Shown here: piece by piece, positions 1 to 11,621 of the stretch
Position numbering within the stretch: the stretch's first letter is position 1
Layout: each line of letters opens with the position of its first letter
NCBI GenBank assembly: GCA_030686995.1
Contig: CM060703.1
Location: 119,084,861 to 119,148,860, forward strand
Source of the DNA: Artemisia argyi
Taxonomy: Eukaryota; Streptophyta; Magnoliopsida; Asterales; Asteraceae
Length of the DNA: 64,000 bases
Direction of reading: 5' to 3'
Notes under the pieces: generated by a model
Told to the model about the DNA's origin: nothing
What the model saw: the letters and a program-made list of their open reading frames with translations, nothing else
Databases searched by the model: none
Program-made: the position numbers and the translations under genes

Positions 1-91
1 CAGCTTCAAGTCTAGCTACTGGAGCAAATGATTCTTCAAAATCGATTCCTTCTTCTTGAGATTAACCTTTTGCTACCAAGCGTGATTTGTT
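1..91 (-). pseudogene. Copia reverse-transcriptase fragment
   Basis: Read on the minus strand, this gives the conserved opening of a Ty1/Copia reverse transcriptase: NKSRLVAKG, a stop, then SQEEGIDFEESFAPVARLEA. The FAPVARLE block is a hallmark of the family. One codon where an aromatic residue is usual is TAA (complement of 62-64), so the copy is dead. The window edge cuts its C-terminal side, and at 92 it ends abruptly in a patchwork of copied DNA. The rest of pol is not found upstream of the break. Confidence 0.9.
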
Positions 92-98
92 GCGTCTT

Positions 99-184
99 CT
101 TCAAGTCTAGCTACTGGAGCAAATGAACTATCAATCGTCGGATGAATAGAGAGTGGGTGTTGTTTTGCTTCTTTGACTTTTCTT
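99..184. repeat. three adjoining templated patches
   Basis: By direct comparison, 99-126 is identical to 4-31 (28 bp), 124-150 is identical to 1734-1760 (27 bp), and 148-184 is identical to 6328-6364 (37 bp). Neighbouring patches overlap by 3 bases (TGA at 124-126, AGA at 148-150). Serial template switching during break repair would leave this pattern. An assembly artefact is the main alternative. Confidence 0.8.
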
Positions 185-1440
185 TTTAATTCTTCAACTC
201 CTTCTTTCCCTTTCATTCTTTTCTCCTTTTATGGTATCATACCTAAGGACTTCTAATTCTAACTATTGGTGATGTCCTTGGGTACATAGGACTGTATTTC
301 CTATCTTAATCACCGTATAACTACATGATTTTCCGACAATAGCCAAGAAACCTTTGAAAATCTCTCAAAGTGTTTGTGATTATTAAACATTTTGTTTAAC
401 ACTTTGAGAGTTTTGTGTTTACTTTTGAAGGGCTCCCCCTTCACATGTGCTCATAAGTGTTTAAATAAATTTGCACATGCGGGAGGAACAAGCACTTTTT
501 GAATTGATCCACTTTCAGTGAACCTGACCGATTCGAGACATGCTTACATCACTAGTTAGACTAGCTTGAAATTATTACCCGGCCTGGTCAAATCCACAGA
601 AAGTTTCTCGAAATGGTACATTTCTACTAAGACAAATCCTATTCGAGACACGCTTACGTGGCTAGTTAGAGTTCCATTGTCAGCTTTTACGTGACAACTA
701 GCTCTAGTAACTAACTTGATGTTATTACCCGTCGAGGATAAGTCTTTTCGAGATTACTAACTTTTATGTTTCGTCAATTCCTGGGTCAATTCTGAGTCTA
801 GCTCGCATGAGATTTGACTTAAAGCAACTTAGAACTTTCATATTTTAATCACATTCACTTTTTCTCCCCCTCAAAAATAGCATATGAGATGTTGTTTTTG
901 ATAAACTTTTGATTAAAATATGCTTTTTGAGTCTTATGGGGAGATATCAACAAGAACTTTTGGTTTTTCAAACGATGAATTTTTCAAGTGCTCCCCCTCA
1001 ACAAGTGAATACTCATTGAGGTGAAATACTTGTCTTTTGAGCAGAATTATGAAAATCAGAAAAATGTTTGATTAATTCTACTCAAAAGTAAGAAGCCTTC
1101 GCTCCTTATATAAGGATTGAGGCACTGATGCGTACCTCAGGGTCCTTTCTTTACAAGAACGGGTTGTACACTGTAATGTGTGCACAAGCCATAATGAAAA
1201 AACAATTTAATCAATTGAAACAATTAATATTGAAAGGTTAATATCCATGTGTACCAATTTAATCTTCATCAGTAAGTGGAGCATCAAAGTCAGTGAACTT
1301 AGGTTCGGGTCTTTGGAAGAGCCTGATAGGAAATGTTGGTCTGACACCGATATAGCTTTCCAGTCGTCTGATCTATTCCCATCGAAATAACCTTTCTTCA
1401 ATCTTCAAGACAAAGTTACGAACTTGTCTTCTTGAGTTGG
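185..1440. other. gene-free retroelement-like stretch
   Basis: No credible coding region. The minus strand shows several GGGGGAG purine tracts (as CTCCCCC near 430, 863 and 990), as in the 3' ends of Copia-type elements. A degenerate duplication lies at 530-740. A perfect 14-bp palindrome, TCCTTATATAAGGA, lies near 1094-1107. I read the stretch as untranslated retroelement DNA. Confidence 0.45.
530..740. repeat. degenerate direct duplication
   Basis: A block around 530-585 (ATTCGAGACATGCTTAC, then CTAGTTAGA, then TTATTACCC) recurs at about 642-735 as ATTCGAGACACGCTTAC, CTAGTTAGA and TTATTACCC. The second copy holds about 40 extra bases in the middle. It is probably an internal repeat of an LTR element. 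Confidence 0.6.
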
Positions 1441-1447
1441 ATTTTCA

Positions 1448-1800
1448 TCTAGGTGGTTCACCTTTAGCTATCTTTCGGCGATCATCATTCAACCTTTTGA
1501 CAAGCCCATCACGAACGGTTTTTAGCGTAACATCACAGAACTTGTGTATCTCATCGAATCTCATGAAGCTTTGTAGATTTTTGCTGTTGATGTAGGTGAA
1601 ACCAAATGAAGGTTCTTGGATGAGAGTATACTGTGATGTTTGATAGATTCCATCAAATGTGAATTGCGGCTTTGTCAAATTGATCTTCTGTTGGTAACTT
1701 TCCACTCCAACCTGAAGATCTTCCACTCTTTCTTGAACTATCAATCGTCGGATGAATAGAAGTAGTGATGCCATGAAGTTGACATAGTTAAAGACACAGA
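1448..1800 (-). pseudogene. retroelement protein, C-terminal piece (inverted)
   Basis: The minus strand is open over about 115 codons, including FIRRLIVQERVEDLQVGVES, then LTKPQ, then FDEIHKFCDVTLKTVRDGL. I recognise this as the C-terminal part of a retroelement-associated protein common in daisy-family genomes (RVEDLQLGVESYQKK... consensus, from memory). The part that should precede it lies on the opposite strand at 1848-3932, so the locus seems broken by an inversion. No start is defined. The residues before about 1800 look unrelated. Confidence 0.6.
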
Positions 1801-1819
1801 TTTTACAGGAGATATCACT

Positions 1820-1945
1820 ATGACTAAGACTGCAAATGTAGAGGAGAATGTTGGCGGACAGGAGTACATTGCTACGGATCTGGAACATGAATACCTCATT
1901 ACTCCAGAGTTTCTTGCACGGGAAGCAGAGGAAGCAGATGAATGA
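1820..1945 (+). other. short acidic open segment, unidentified
   Basis: ATG at 1820 opens 41 codons ending in TGA at 1943-1945. The product is acidic and protein-like in composition, beginning MTKTANVEENVGG and ending REAEEADE. The frame is also open upstream to about 1778. I do not recognise it. It may be an N-terminal piece of the neighbouring retroelement protein in another frame, or a captured exon. Confidence 0.3.
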
Positions 1946-3932
1946 AGAAGAAAATAAAATGAAGAAAAGAATGCTTTCGACACCAACATATTTCTCAAAT
2001 CATCTTCGCAATCAAAGCAAACTTCTTCAGTGCAACCTCCACCTAGCTCCTCAAGACTCTCCACCTAAGGATCCGACTCCTCCTGCTTCTTCTTCAAGCT
2101 CTCACAACGATTCGTCATCCGAATCATCACCTGAGCATTCATCTCCCACACCTTCTGAAACCGCATCAAAGCAACATTCAATCAATGAACTGACTAAACC
2201 AGTTGATCTTCAGGAGCAAGTCAACAAACTTACAACCATGGTTACCGGTCTTGCCAAACAAGTTGAAGACTTTCAGGAGTCAAAGCAGCTGATCGATAAG
2301 TTTTTGAACGCTGATTTCTCAGGATTTATTAAGACTGTCACACTAGATTATCTTACTGAAAATCTAGTTGAGATTGTCACTCCTGAAGTCGCAAACCTCA
2401 TTGAACCAATCAAGGACAACTTGGATCACAGAATCAGAAGTGTCGTTAGAAAAATGTTGTCAACCACACCATTCACGCTTCACACTGCAAAAGCTTCTAC
2501 TGCAACTCCAACCGTCCCTGAATTATCCTTCGATGACCTGCTTGCTCAACTCTACGACAAAGTTGCCTACAAAACCACATAGACTACTGAAGAAAAGGCA
2601 CTTGTTGATGCTATATCTGCTAACTTGTCGAAAGAGTCATGCAAAGATGCTGCTGGAACCTTAAAGAGGTCAAGGAAAGATGACGACCCGGACCCGAACT
2701 CAAAAGGTAAGAAACATAAGTCTGGAACCGGTAACTCATATTCTCAACAACCACGAAAGGATTCTACTCCTCCTGGAAATCAAAAACACACCTCAGCTAC
2801 CGGTCAAGGTCCAATAGAAGAGGAAGAAACTTTCATGTAACCAACTGATGACTACCAAGGTCAACCCGACACCGATTACCGTGCTTCACCTATTCCCGAT
2901 TCTCAAGCTGGACCATCGTCACCATCAAAGGCTAAAGACAAGGATGCCACATCCAAGTCTAAGAAATCAAAGAAAAGAAGACGTCATTCATGGCTCGACA
3001 ATGATGACACACCTCAGAATGACTGGCTGACAGAATTGGTACAAGCTCAACCTCCTCTTGAAGATGAAGAACCCCTTCCAGGCAATACACTACAATTCAC
3101 TCAAGTCATTATGAAGGATCTTCAGATTGAGAAACTTACGAAGGCGGAGCTCAGAAGAATCAATAGGGATGCACAGGAATTCCTTAAGTCCAGATCTGGA
3201 AACAAGATGGAATACGAATATCACATACAGAATATAGCTAGTGCAATGTCTGGCAAATTTGACTGGCTAAACCCTGAAGTGAATATTGACCTCAGTTCCA
3301 AAAACCACGAAAAGCCTTACTTCACTGACTGGACTAAACCATTACCTTTGAAAGGATTTCCAGAAAAACCTAAGTTACCTTACAGCTTCTTCTTCAACAA
3401 AGATCTTCGTAACCTCCAACTCACCCAAGAGAAATCCAAGAAGAAATATGCTTCCTCACTCACAATCTCAGTACCAGCCGCAAGATACAAAGTTCCTGCA
3501 ATTGAAGAGTCTACTCCAGTATTCAGCAACTCTGTCGTAGCTTACGACAGAGATGCTCTACACGGGATTCAACACTGGCCAGAACGTCGTCATCTCGGTT
3601 ATACCAGCAGATTAGGAGAAAAATCATTGGAAAATGTGAAGCATAAATCTAAGATCAATGTTATCTTGGAGATTCAAGAGTCGAAACGGTTTAACTACAT
3701 GTTCATGCGTGAGATTGTGGTTAAACGACAAGATGAAAAGAAGTACAAATTCTCCGAAGCAGACTTTCCAGACCTTTATCTCAATGACATCGAAGACATG
3801 TATCTCGAAAAGGTTCAAGGAAGAATGCGTGAATTCGAAAGAGAAATTCAGTACAACAAGTGGCATCAGAGCCAAGGTTATTTCTTTGTTGATTTGTGGT
3901 TTAAATCTTGTCAAACCCTAACACTTTATTAA
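1848..3932 (+). pseudogene. retroelement gag-like protein, two in-frame stops
   Basis: One reading frame runs for nearly 2.1 kb and is broken only by TAG at 2580-2582 and TAA at 2838-2840. The N-terminal part is Ser/Pro-rich followed by a coiled-coil-like stretch (QEQVNKLTTMVTGLAKQVED). The middle is Lys-rich and nuclear-signal-like (SKKSKKRRRHSW). The C-terminal part has blocks I associate with a daisy-family retroelement protein: SWLDNDDTPQNDW, VAYDRDALHGIQHWPERR, FMREIVVKRQDEKKY, DFPDLYLNDIEDMYL. No protease, integrase or RT follows. The expected continuation (FIRRLIVQERVEDLQ...) is inverted at 1448-1800. First codon uncertain. Confidence 0.65.
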
Positions 3933-6900
3933 ACTGTTTTAACAAGTTTTAACCTTTTTTATATAGTTTTCTGTTAACAGTTTCTTAAAGTGTATTTGTA
4001 TCAAACATATGGTCAAAAGTCCAAACTTTCACTGCTGGTTTATACGAATCTGTTGAGTGGGTCATATCTTCACTAATTACAGTTTCTTGTATAATTTTTC
4101 TTTATACTTTTGTACCAATCCGTGAAGTTTAGTGGTCAAAGTTTACTCTGTGGTCTGAATGCTGATCATAAACGGTCAAAGAAACTGGTCAAAAAGGTCG
4201 AATCTGTGGTCAAAAATTCATCGGAAACTGCTAAAAGGCTCATCGGAATCTGGAAATAGTCGCCGGAATCTGGTCGGAATTTCTTGAATAAGAAATTTTC
4301 GAGATGTACTTGTTTTCGAAAAAAAACTGGTTATCGAGAACTATAACCCTAAACTGTCGAAATCTTTTTCTCGATAACTAAAGTTCTCGAAAAACTTGAA
4401 CCATGTTCTCGATAAGTAAAGATTTTGAAAACTTCAACCATGTTCTCGATAAATGTCAAAGATCTCGATAAATGTCAAAGTTTTCGAAAATGTTTCAAAA
4501 ATAATGTAGATGAAGAGAAGACCACGACAGTTGACCACAACCAAAACCATATAACAACTCATGTTGACCTCAATTTAGCATCATCTGTCTAGACACAACG
4601 ATTACTCTCTCACAATCACTTCCCATCACCCAAATCTAGATATGAAACAGAAAATTAAATATACTACGATCTCAGCCTTGTTCAAGAGCACAATCAATTA
4701 ATTCGGATCTATATAGATCTTATGTGATTGAACATAACCATCATCGACCGTTTTTTTTTTTGTTGATAATGAGCCTCAATCGTTTAATATCCGACACAAA
4801 AGAGAAGTAATATAACTATGTTATCCACTTCTCTTTGTTCGTTAATAAAACACAACAAGAAACGCAAACAAATCTTCACCTACCGTAGATCTTTATCAAG
4901 ATCTTGAAGTCAATACACCCTCTGATCTTCGTGGGCTAGTTTGATTTGTGCTTAACCGTTCAAAAGAGGTGTTTTATGTGTTTCGTTTATGACAAAGGAA
5001 CAAGGGATGAAATCAGTTTGTGTTGTATTTTTGCTCAAATGCAAGGGACGAATTTTTTGTGTGTGACTTTAAGTTTATCTAAAAGAGGTGGGATAAGGAT
5101 TGGGTGTGACTGCGTTTGATTATTGGAGTCGTAAAGTGATATAACAAATTTTGTGGCTGCCTGTGATTTGTAGAGATGCAGTTTGGTGAGAGGATTTGGT
5201 GACTGTCAAATGATGGGGGCGGATTTGTTGTAATTAGGGTTAACAAAAGTTTGTATTTTTTTAGGGTTGTGGAGTTATAATTGCATACTTTTATAACCGG
5301 GTGTTGGATTTGGTTACTGGATCAGGTATTAAATTGTAATGGACCGGGTATTTCCATTGGACCAGGCCTCTCAAGGTAATTAAGTTGGGTTGTGATAGGT
5401 TATGCGGATATTTCACTAATGCCTTGGACGAATAAATTGGATTGGGCTGTTTTTTTCATAAATCCGAATTTACTAAACGTGTTGTGCTGAAAATTTTTAT
5501 CCAATACATTGTGTGCACTTTGGTATAATATTTGGTGAAAGAAAAGTGGTATGTTTGGTATTACAAATTTTCACGGGGATACATTTTTGACAAGATCGGG
5601 AAACCATTATCAAGTTCACTTAAACCGTCAAAAGGCTAGTTTTGGACATTTAACCGCAAGATGTGACTACGGCGATAATTCTTTATTATTTATTTGAGGT
5701 TGAAGTGGAATATCACGGGTGCGTGTACTTAGTATTTTGAAGATATCGGGGTTGGTTGGATGATGATTCTTCGAGATCCTTGTTCAAGCTTTTAACCTTT
5801 AAAATGACGAAGACATGGATATCTAGTTATTTTTGTGATTCTTTCTTTCTATTACCACAAAATAACTATCACTTTAAGAAGTTACATTGTAGTACTCAGT
5901 GTCACACGAAGTTGTGGATAGTCAAGAGGTGATGTACGTCTTATACTTGATGGTTGGTAGGTTGATGAGTATAGAGTACTTAGGGATTCGATGGGGTGCG
6001 AACTCTCTACACCGCTCTTTGTCATACATTAGTGCAAGTTTAAGTCACAAGTTTGGGTTATTTTACTTCAGTCTCAAGTTCGTCATATTGGGTTTTCTCC
6101 ATCAGTGGTCACTACAAAGAGCCGTCAGAATGATAACGGGGTCGGTAAAGAGTTAGTTGAGAGGAGTATAAAAGAGTAGATATGTTTATCAGCAGTTGAT
6201 TCTCACGGGCTATTTATGATACCTCACACATAATCGGTTAGTTAGACATATGGGGTTACGCTGCCTCTGTTTCCATCGTTAACATAGTGTGTATGCTTCC
6301 AATTCCGCGAAGACATCGTGGGGGAAGAGAGAGTGGGTGTTGTTTTGCTTCTTTGACTTTTCTTGACTTCTTTGCGAAAACACTCATTTTCCACGAGGTT
6401 CTGCAATTAGGGGGAAGAAATGTGCACATCAGGGACGCATAATAGACTCACGTGATCGAGCTTACAATTTTATTACTACCGGAGAGACGTCCGCAGAGAT
6501 GATCAGTGGTTCAGCTTTGTGATTTTGGTGTAATCATTTCAACTCTCGCGGGGTGCGAAGTGCGAAGTAGCCTACTTAAGTGAGAAGATCTTGCTGATTT
6601 CTTGCATGTTACCCCCGAACGGAGCTTCCGCGTTGAGTACAACTGTGATTAAGTGACTAGTCAGATTTGCTTGGTGTGGTTTACGATGTCATCTACAAAT
6701 TCCGCTGCGTACTCAAAACTTCAAAAGTTAGAAGACATGTTGACTACATCTAAGTTTCGAATCTGCTGAAGACGGTTGTCAGTTTGGGGGAAGCTAATTT
6801 AGAAACTTTGCCAAAAGGAAGTGTACGAAGAAGCTGCTAAAGACATGCAGCATGAATTGGGGGGGGGGGGGGGGGAGTTAATCCATTTCATGCACATTAC

Positions 6901-7079
6901 ATCATTTGCCTACAAGTGAAGATAAAGTTTTTCAAGCCGAGGTACAAGATGAAGACAAAGAGCGTCAACTGTAGTCATCCTCAGCATTTGAAGAGCCGAT
7001 GAAGACCTTTCTTTATTTGTATTTGTACTTGTAGGAAATGTTGTAAGTAATCCCTTATGTCGCCCCATTGGGGGAAGAT
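3933..7079. other. gene-free retroelement interior
   Basis: No ORF of substance. At 4290-4500 the word CTCGATAA/TCTCGATAA recurs at least five times. A run of 17 G lies at 6859-6875. Towards the right there are several GGGGGAAG purine tracts, the last immediately before the LTR at 7080, so at least the right part is probably the untranslated 3' interior of that element. The source of the 37-bp patch at 148-184 is at 6328-6364. Confidence 0.45.
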
Positions 7080-7401
7080 TGTTAGGATCAAAGTTTATAA
7101 TCCTAACACGTAAATGGAACGACATTTACGGGATTACATTAGCTATCTTGAAAGGCGCAAACACATGGACTAGAAGCGTCATTATTGTAAAGTTGTGTGT
7201 TTGTTGACCTATTTATACCCCCTCCATACTTCCATGGAGGGGTGAGACTTAGTGTGTATTTTTCACTATTCATTTTCATTCAATAAAACACATAGTTTTT
7301 CTCTTCTCTCTCTACTCTCTCTCTCTAACTATGGAGTTCATATTCTTCCATTGTAACTGACCTCCCGAATTACATAATCAACATAAATATACGATCCAAC
7401 A
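7080..7401 (+). mobile_element. 3' LTR (322 bp) of a second retroelement family
   Basis: The segment starts TGTTAGGATC and ends GATCCAACA, so the ends form an inverted repeat of LTR type (TG...CA). A purine tract (TTGGGGGAAGAT) lies immediately upstream, as expected for second-strand priming. A TATA-like TATTTATACC lies at about 7210 and a pyrimidine-rich CTCTCT run at about 7300-7330. I found no second copy in the window, so it is a lone 3' LTR. Confidence 0.75.
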
Positions 7402-7404
7402 TTC

Positions 7405-8268
7405 TTTCACTAGTCAACAAGCTCCTTTCACCGGCGGAGAAAACCTTACACGTCGCTTACACGATTACCGACACTAATCTAGATGTCGAGTTCTTTTACA
7501 AGGGTACAACCACTCTCGTTAGTTCTTTTACAAGGGTACAACAACTCCCGTCACTCTATGTATTTTAAGGCCTAAAATACTAACCGATCACAACTGAAAA
7601 TACACAATCAAATGAAGTGTAAACTACACAAAGTCTACACGATGCTAAGCTAACAAGTCTTGCAACGTTGTGTTGAATACTTGTAAACTTTATATGTACT
7701 TGTGAACTTCTTTGCTACAAAAGAAACTTCACACAAAATGAAATGTTAAAGGGTTAGATGAATGATATAAATGTGTGTGTGTAAAATGTAATGAGAAGTG
7801 ATGAAACCTCAATACAAAGAAATGGCTTGGTATTTATAGCAAAACATTCTGGAGGCCTGGCGGATACGGCGGAACCCTCAGATGGGTTCCGCCCGTGTAT
7901 CTCCAGGGTTCCGCCGGGACTGACAGTTTATCTTGCAATAACTTTCCAAACCAACCAAAGTCACATCAACTAAATACTAGTCAAACACAAACTTGTGCAA
8001 GAAGACTTATGGTTAGTCAAACACACAATCTTTCCTTAAATGTATATTGACAAACTTACCATAAATGTGATGTGACATTTCTATTTTAAGAAATATAAAA
8101 ATGTTGTGTTTTATATGAAATGTAAAATGTAGCAAATGTCTAATTATGCAAGTCTTTTAAACTAAAATTATGTTTTACTAAAAACTAAAGTTTACACTTT
8201 GTCGTTAACAAAACTTAGCAAAGATCATAGAATACAAATAACGTTTTTAGGCGATATTTGTATTAACA
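7405..8268 (-). mobile_element. truncated inverted LTR, same family as 34881-45700
   Basis: The reverse complement matches the LTR at 9459-10708. From its TG end at 8268 it reads TGTTAATACAAATATCGCC, then the GC-rich hairpin (7868-7893), the TATA-type TATAAATACC, the repeated TTGTACCCTTGTAAAAGAAC unit and the ACATCTAG block. It stops near 7405, so about the last 400 bp are missing. Its outer end joins 3' interior sequence of the same family at 8269, as expected if one copy inserted in reverse into another. Confidence 0.8.
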
Positions 8269-9458
8269 TGGTTGACTCTCAAATCAACCATATTATGGAT
8301 CTCCATACGACATTACACTCAACTAGTGAAGGAACCAAAAACACCTCTCAACCATCCACATTTGCTCCTTCAAGTTCAAACCATCCACCACCAACAAATC
8401 AAACCTCTCTTCCACCAAACTTTCCCCGCCATGATTGCGGACATTGCGAAAGAACCGCTCACATTAGTGAAAGGTGTCGAACGGAAATTCGCGAGCTAAT
8501 AGAAGAAATGAGGTTTATCCTAAACCTCATTTTGGACCGTATAAAATCCTTGTCTCACCCACCTCAAGTTTAGAGTCTCCAACAACAATAGGGACCCATC
8601 CATAATAGCACCAAAAACACAAACCAACAAACCAAAAACGTCTCACTTCCACAACATTCAAAATGAAATCCACTACACCCTCCAACACCCATTTTCATCC
8701 CTAAACAACCTTAGCCTTGTTTTTGGAAAATGTTTCTCATTAAGTAAAATGATGGTTTCCTTTTATAGGTGTAGGATTTTATGTTCTTAGTTTCTTTTTA
8801 TTTTTCTTTTTCTTTTTAGAAGTAGGATGTTATCTTCCTAATTTCTTGTCTTTGACTTTCTAAAAGTCAAATTTTACATGAAATGAATTTCATTCTACTA
8901 TAAGGTATGCATTGTTTGTTGACCATTTAGGTATTGTGAGTAAAACTTTGCCTTGCTTTGGTAGCATACATATATCTTGTGTTTTAGAAACTAATTTTTT
9001 TTTGTAGGATCATTATCCATGTTTCCCTTCCTTGATACTCCATTTAGGGGAGTAATATTCAAGGGGGAGCATGAGAATTGCATTATTCCGCCTCGCAACT
9101 CTTATTTGTGTTTTAGACAAAAAGAGATTTCATGACTTGGTCTACACTTGTCTTGTGTGACAACTAACATTTTTTTGTAGGTTCAAAATCCATGTCTCCT
9201 ATCTTGGCACTCCTTTTATGGGGAGTATCAACCAAGGGGGAGCACGTGCATAGTTCCGCTTCGCTACTCTTCTTATTGTTTCGACAAAAAGGGGGAGAAT
9301 TTATATTAAACTTGTTCTCATCTTTTCTCTAACTCTTGCATATCACATCATCTTAGCAAAAACAAGTTTTAATACAAACTTTATAAGACTTAACACTAAA
9401 ACTAGTGGCTTACTTATAAATAAAGTTTATGTTTTGTCATCAACAAAAAGGGGGAGAT
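8269..9458 (+). mobile_element. 3' interior of an LTR retroelement, same family
   Basis: This matches 43300-44273 of the large element: an open remnant ending EMRFILNLILDRIK at about 8505-8570, then untranslated sequence with four purine tracts (AAGGGGGAGCA near 9060 and 9234, AAAAAGGGGGAGAA near 9287, AAAAAGGGGGAGAT before 9459). A CCHC-like run in the remnant (HDCGHCERTAHISERC) may be coincidence. Confidence 0.75.
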
Positions 9459-10708
9459 TGTTAATACAAATATCGCCTAAAAACGTTATTTATATTTTAC
9501 GATCTTTGCTAAGTTTTGTTAATGACAAAGTATGAACTTTTGTTTATTGTAAAAATATCACTTTAGTTTTAAGTCTTGTATAACTAGATTTTACATTTCT
9601 CTTTTAACATAACATTGTTTTCATTTCTTAAATAAGTAAGTGTCACATCACATCAACATGCATTTATGGTAAGTTTGTGTGTTTGACTTACCATAAGCTC
9701 TTACACATTTTTGGAAGTATTCTACTTTGATTCAATGTGTGTTTGACTAGAAATAAGTTGATGTGACCTTGGTTGGTTTGGAAAGATTTATTGCAAAACC
9801 TTCTGTCAGCCTGGCGGAACCCTGGAGGTACACGGGCGGAATCCATCTGAGGGTTCCACCGTATCCGCCAGACCTGCTGAAGAATTTGCTATAAATACCA
9901 AGCCACTTGCTAGTTTTTACCCATCACTTTAGGACATATATTTCACATATTCTCTCATCTAACTCAGTAGCATTTGACTTGTGTGATTCTCTTGTGTAGC
10001 AAAGGAGTTCACAAGTTCTTCCAAGAAGTTACAAGTTTCAACTCAAAAGTTGCAAGACTTGTTAGCTTTGTTATGTATGAACTTCGGTAGTTTATACTTC
10101 ATTTGTATCTTGTGTAGAAGTGATCGGTTAGTATTTTAGGCCTCAAAATACATAGTGTGACGGGAGTTGTTGTACCCTTGTAAAAGAACTATTGGGAGTC
10201 GTTGTACCCTTGTAAAAGAACTCGACATCTAGCTTAGTGTCGGAAATAGTGGATAGGCGACGTTAGGTTGGTTCTACCTTGAACTAGGACCCGATATCTA
10301 GCTTTGTACCGGATAAAGTGTAAGCAACGATTGTAAAGGTTTCTCCACCCGTGAAAGGAGCTTTATTGATTAGTGCTTGAAACTCTCGAGTTGGAAACTT
10401 GGGGCGTGGATGTAAGGCAAGGAAAAAGTGTCCTTGTAGCCAAACCACGATAAACAATCGTGTTGTGGTTTGATCATTTCTTACTTTGTCTTTGCATATT
10501 ACATATTGTCTTTATTTAGAATCGTTAATTACACGTAAAGCTTTTCAAAGATTAACAAGTATTTTGAGTTTATATCTTTAATCAATAGTAAAGCTTTTCA
10601 AAGATTAACAAGTATTTTGAGTTTATATCTTTGATCAAACGTAAAGTTTTTAAAGGATAATTAAGTTAAAAAGCGGTAAACTATTCAACCCCCTTCTAGT
10701 TTTCCACA
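9459..10708 (+). mobile_element. LTR (about 1.25 kb), same family
   Basis: It starts TGTTAATAC directly after a purine tract and ends TTTTCCACA. It contains the GC-rich hairpin at 9835-9860 with mismatches, TATAAATACC at about 9890, repeated TTGTACCCTTGTAAAAGAAC units, and near the right end two tandem copies of a 50-odd-bp unit containing GTAAAGCTTTTCAAAGATT. Its right end abuts the Gypsy pseudogene, whose reading frame runs a few codons into the LTR. Confidence 0.85.
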
Positions 10709-11593
10709 CTCGTCATTGGTCACATTCTCTAGGTCATCTCCAATCTTAGTTTTGTATTCCGGACCCGATTGTAAATGTTCTTTATAGAGACCAACCACCT
10801 TTTTCTCAATTGCTCCTATAATCCTATTGGCGAATTCCCTATCAACTTTATATTTTGGCCCTAGAGTTAAGCAATCCTTATAGAAAAGGCTCTTATTTTC
10901 CCATACATAGTCCATGCCCTTTTTCTTATCCTCTTCATTGATGTCCTCGAAAGCACCAATGTTATCCATATCAAGTCGAGGCGCAAAACGAAATTCCTTC
11001 ATTCTATTAGGCATCCTACATGTGATCCTATCTGTTTCACAAGTAAATCGGATCGTCCCTTCTATCTCATCATATTCTAACTTGGATTCTTCAATAAATG
11101 GCTTACCAAATACAACATGGGATAGGCGACAATCAATAGTACTAGCTAGGTCTTCAATAACCATAAAGTCAATGATATAAGTAAAGTTCCCAACAAAGAC
11201 ATGTAGACCTTTAACTCTCCTGGCAAAGTTACAAACTCCACCGGGGTATTTGGGATCTTTTCTAGGTCCAAGTCTTGTTTTCACTATATCATTATAAACA
11301 CTTGAGGACATAATGTTGATTGGTGATTCAAAATCAATTTAAGCGTTGTCAATGTGCTTATATCCAATCATACATGGCATCTTAACATTCTTAGGATCGC
11401 CTCTCTTTATCTTAGGGTTAATTCTAGTAAAAGGAGGTCGAGGATTATCAGTAAGATTATTATAGTATGTAGTCTCCTCCTTAGTGGGATATAGATTGAA
11501 ATAGTCATCCGGTTTTGAATCTATCTCCCCTTCCTCAAGTTCCTCAACAACATCCTCAAAATCATTAGCTCCTAGGTCCTTATTTGAATACAA
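10709..11593 (-). pseudogene. Gypsy-type gag-protease remnant
   Basis: On the minus strand the frame reads through one TAA at 11339-11341. Upstream is an acidic linker (FEDVVEELEEGEIDSKPDD). Around the stop lie MPCMIGYKHIDNA and IDFESPINIMSSSVYNDIV, then LHVFVGNFTYIIDFMVIEDL and VVFGKPFIEESKLEYDEIEG. This matches the retroviral-type aspartic protease region of Gypsy elements common in daisy-family genomes. The usual D-[ST]-G active-site triad is not evident. The frame is cut on the right-hand (C-terminal) side by the LTR at 9459-10708. No RT remains. Confidence 0.75.
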
Positions 11594-11621
11594 GGCGGTT
11601 GCTAGGTCACTAAATGCAAAT

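Noticed and set aside
1094..1107. Perfect palindrome TCCTTATATAAGGA as a regulatory site
   Set aside because: A single short palindrome in AT-rich DNA; expected by chance in 64 kb.
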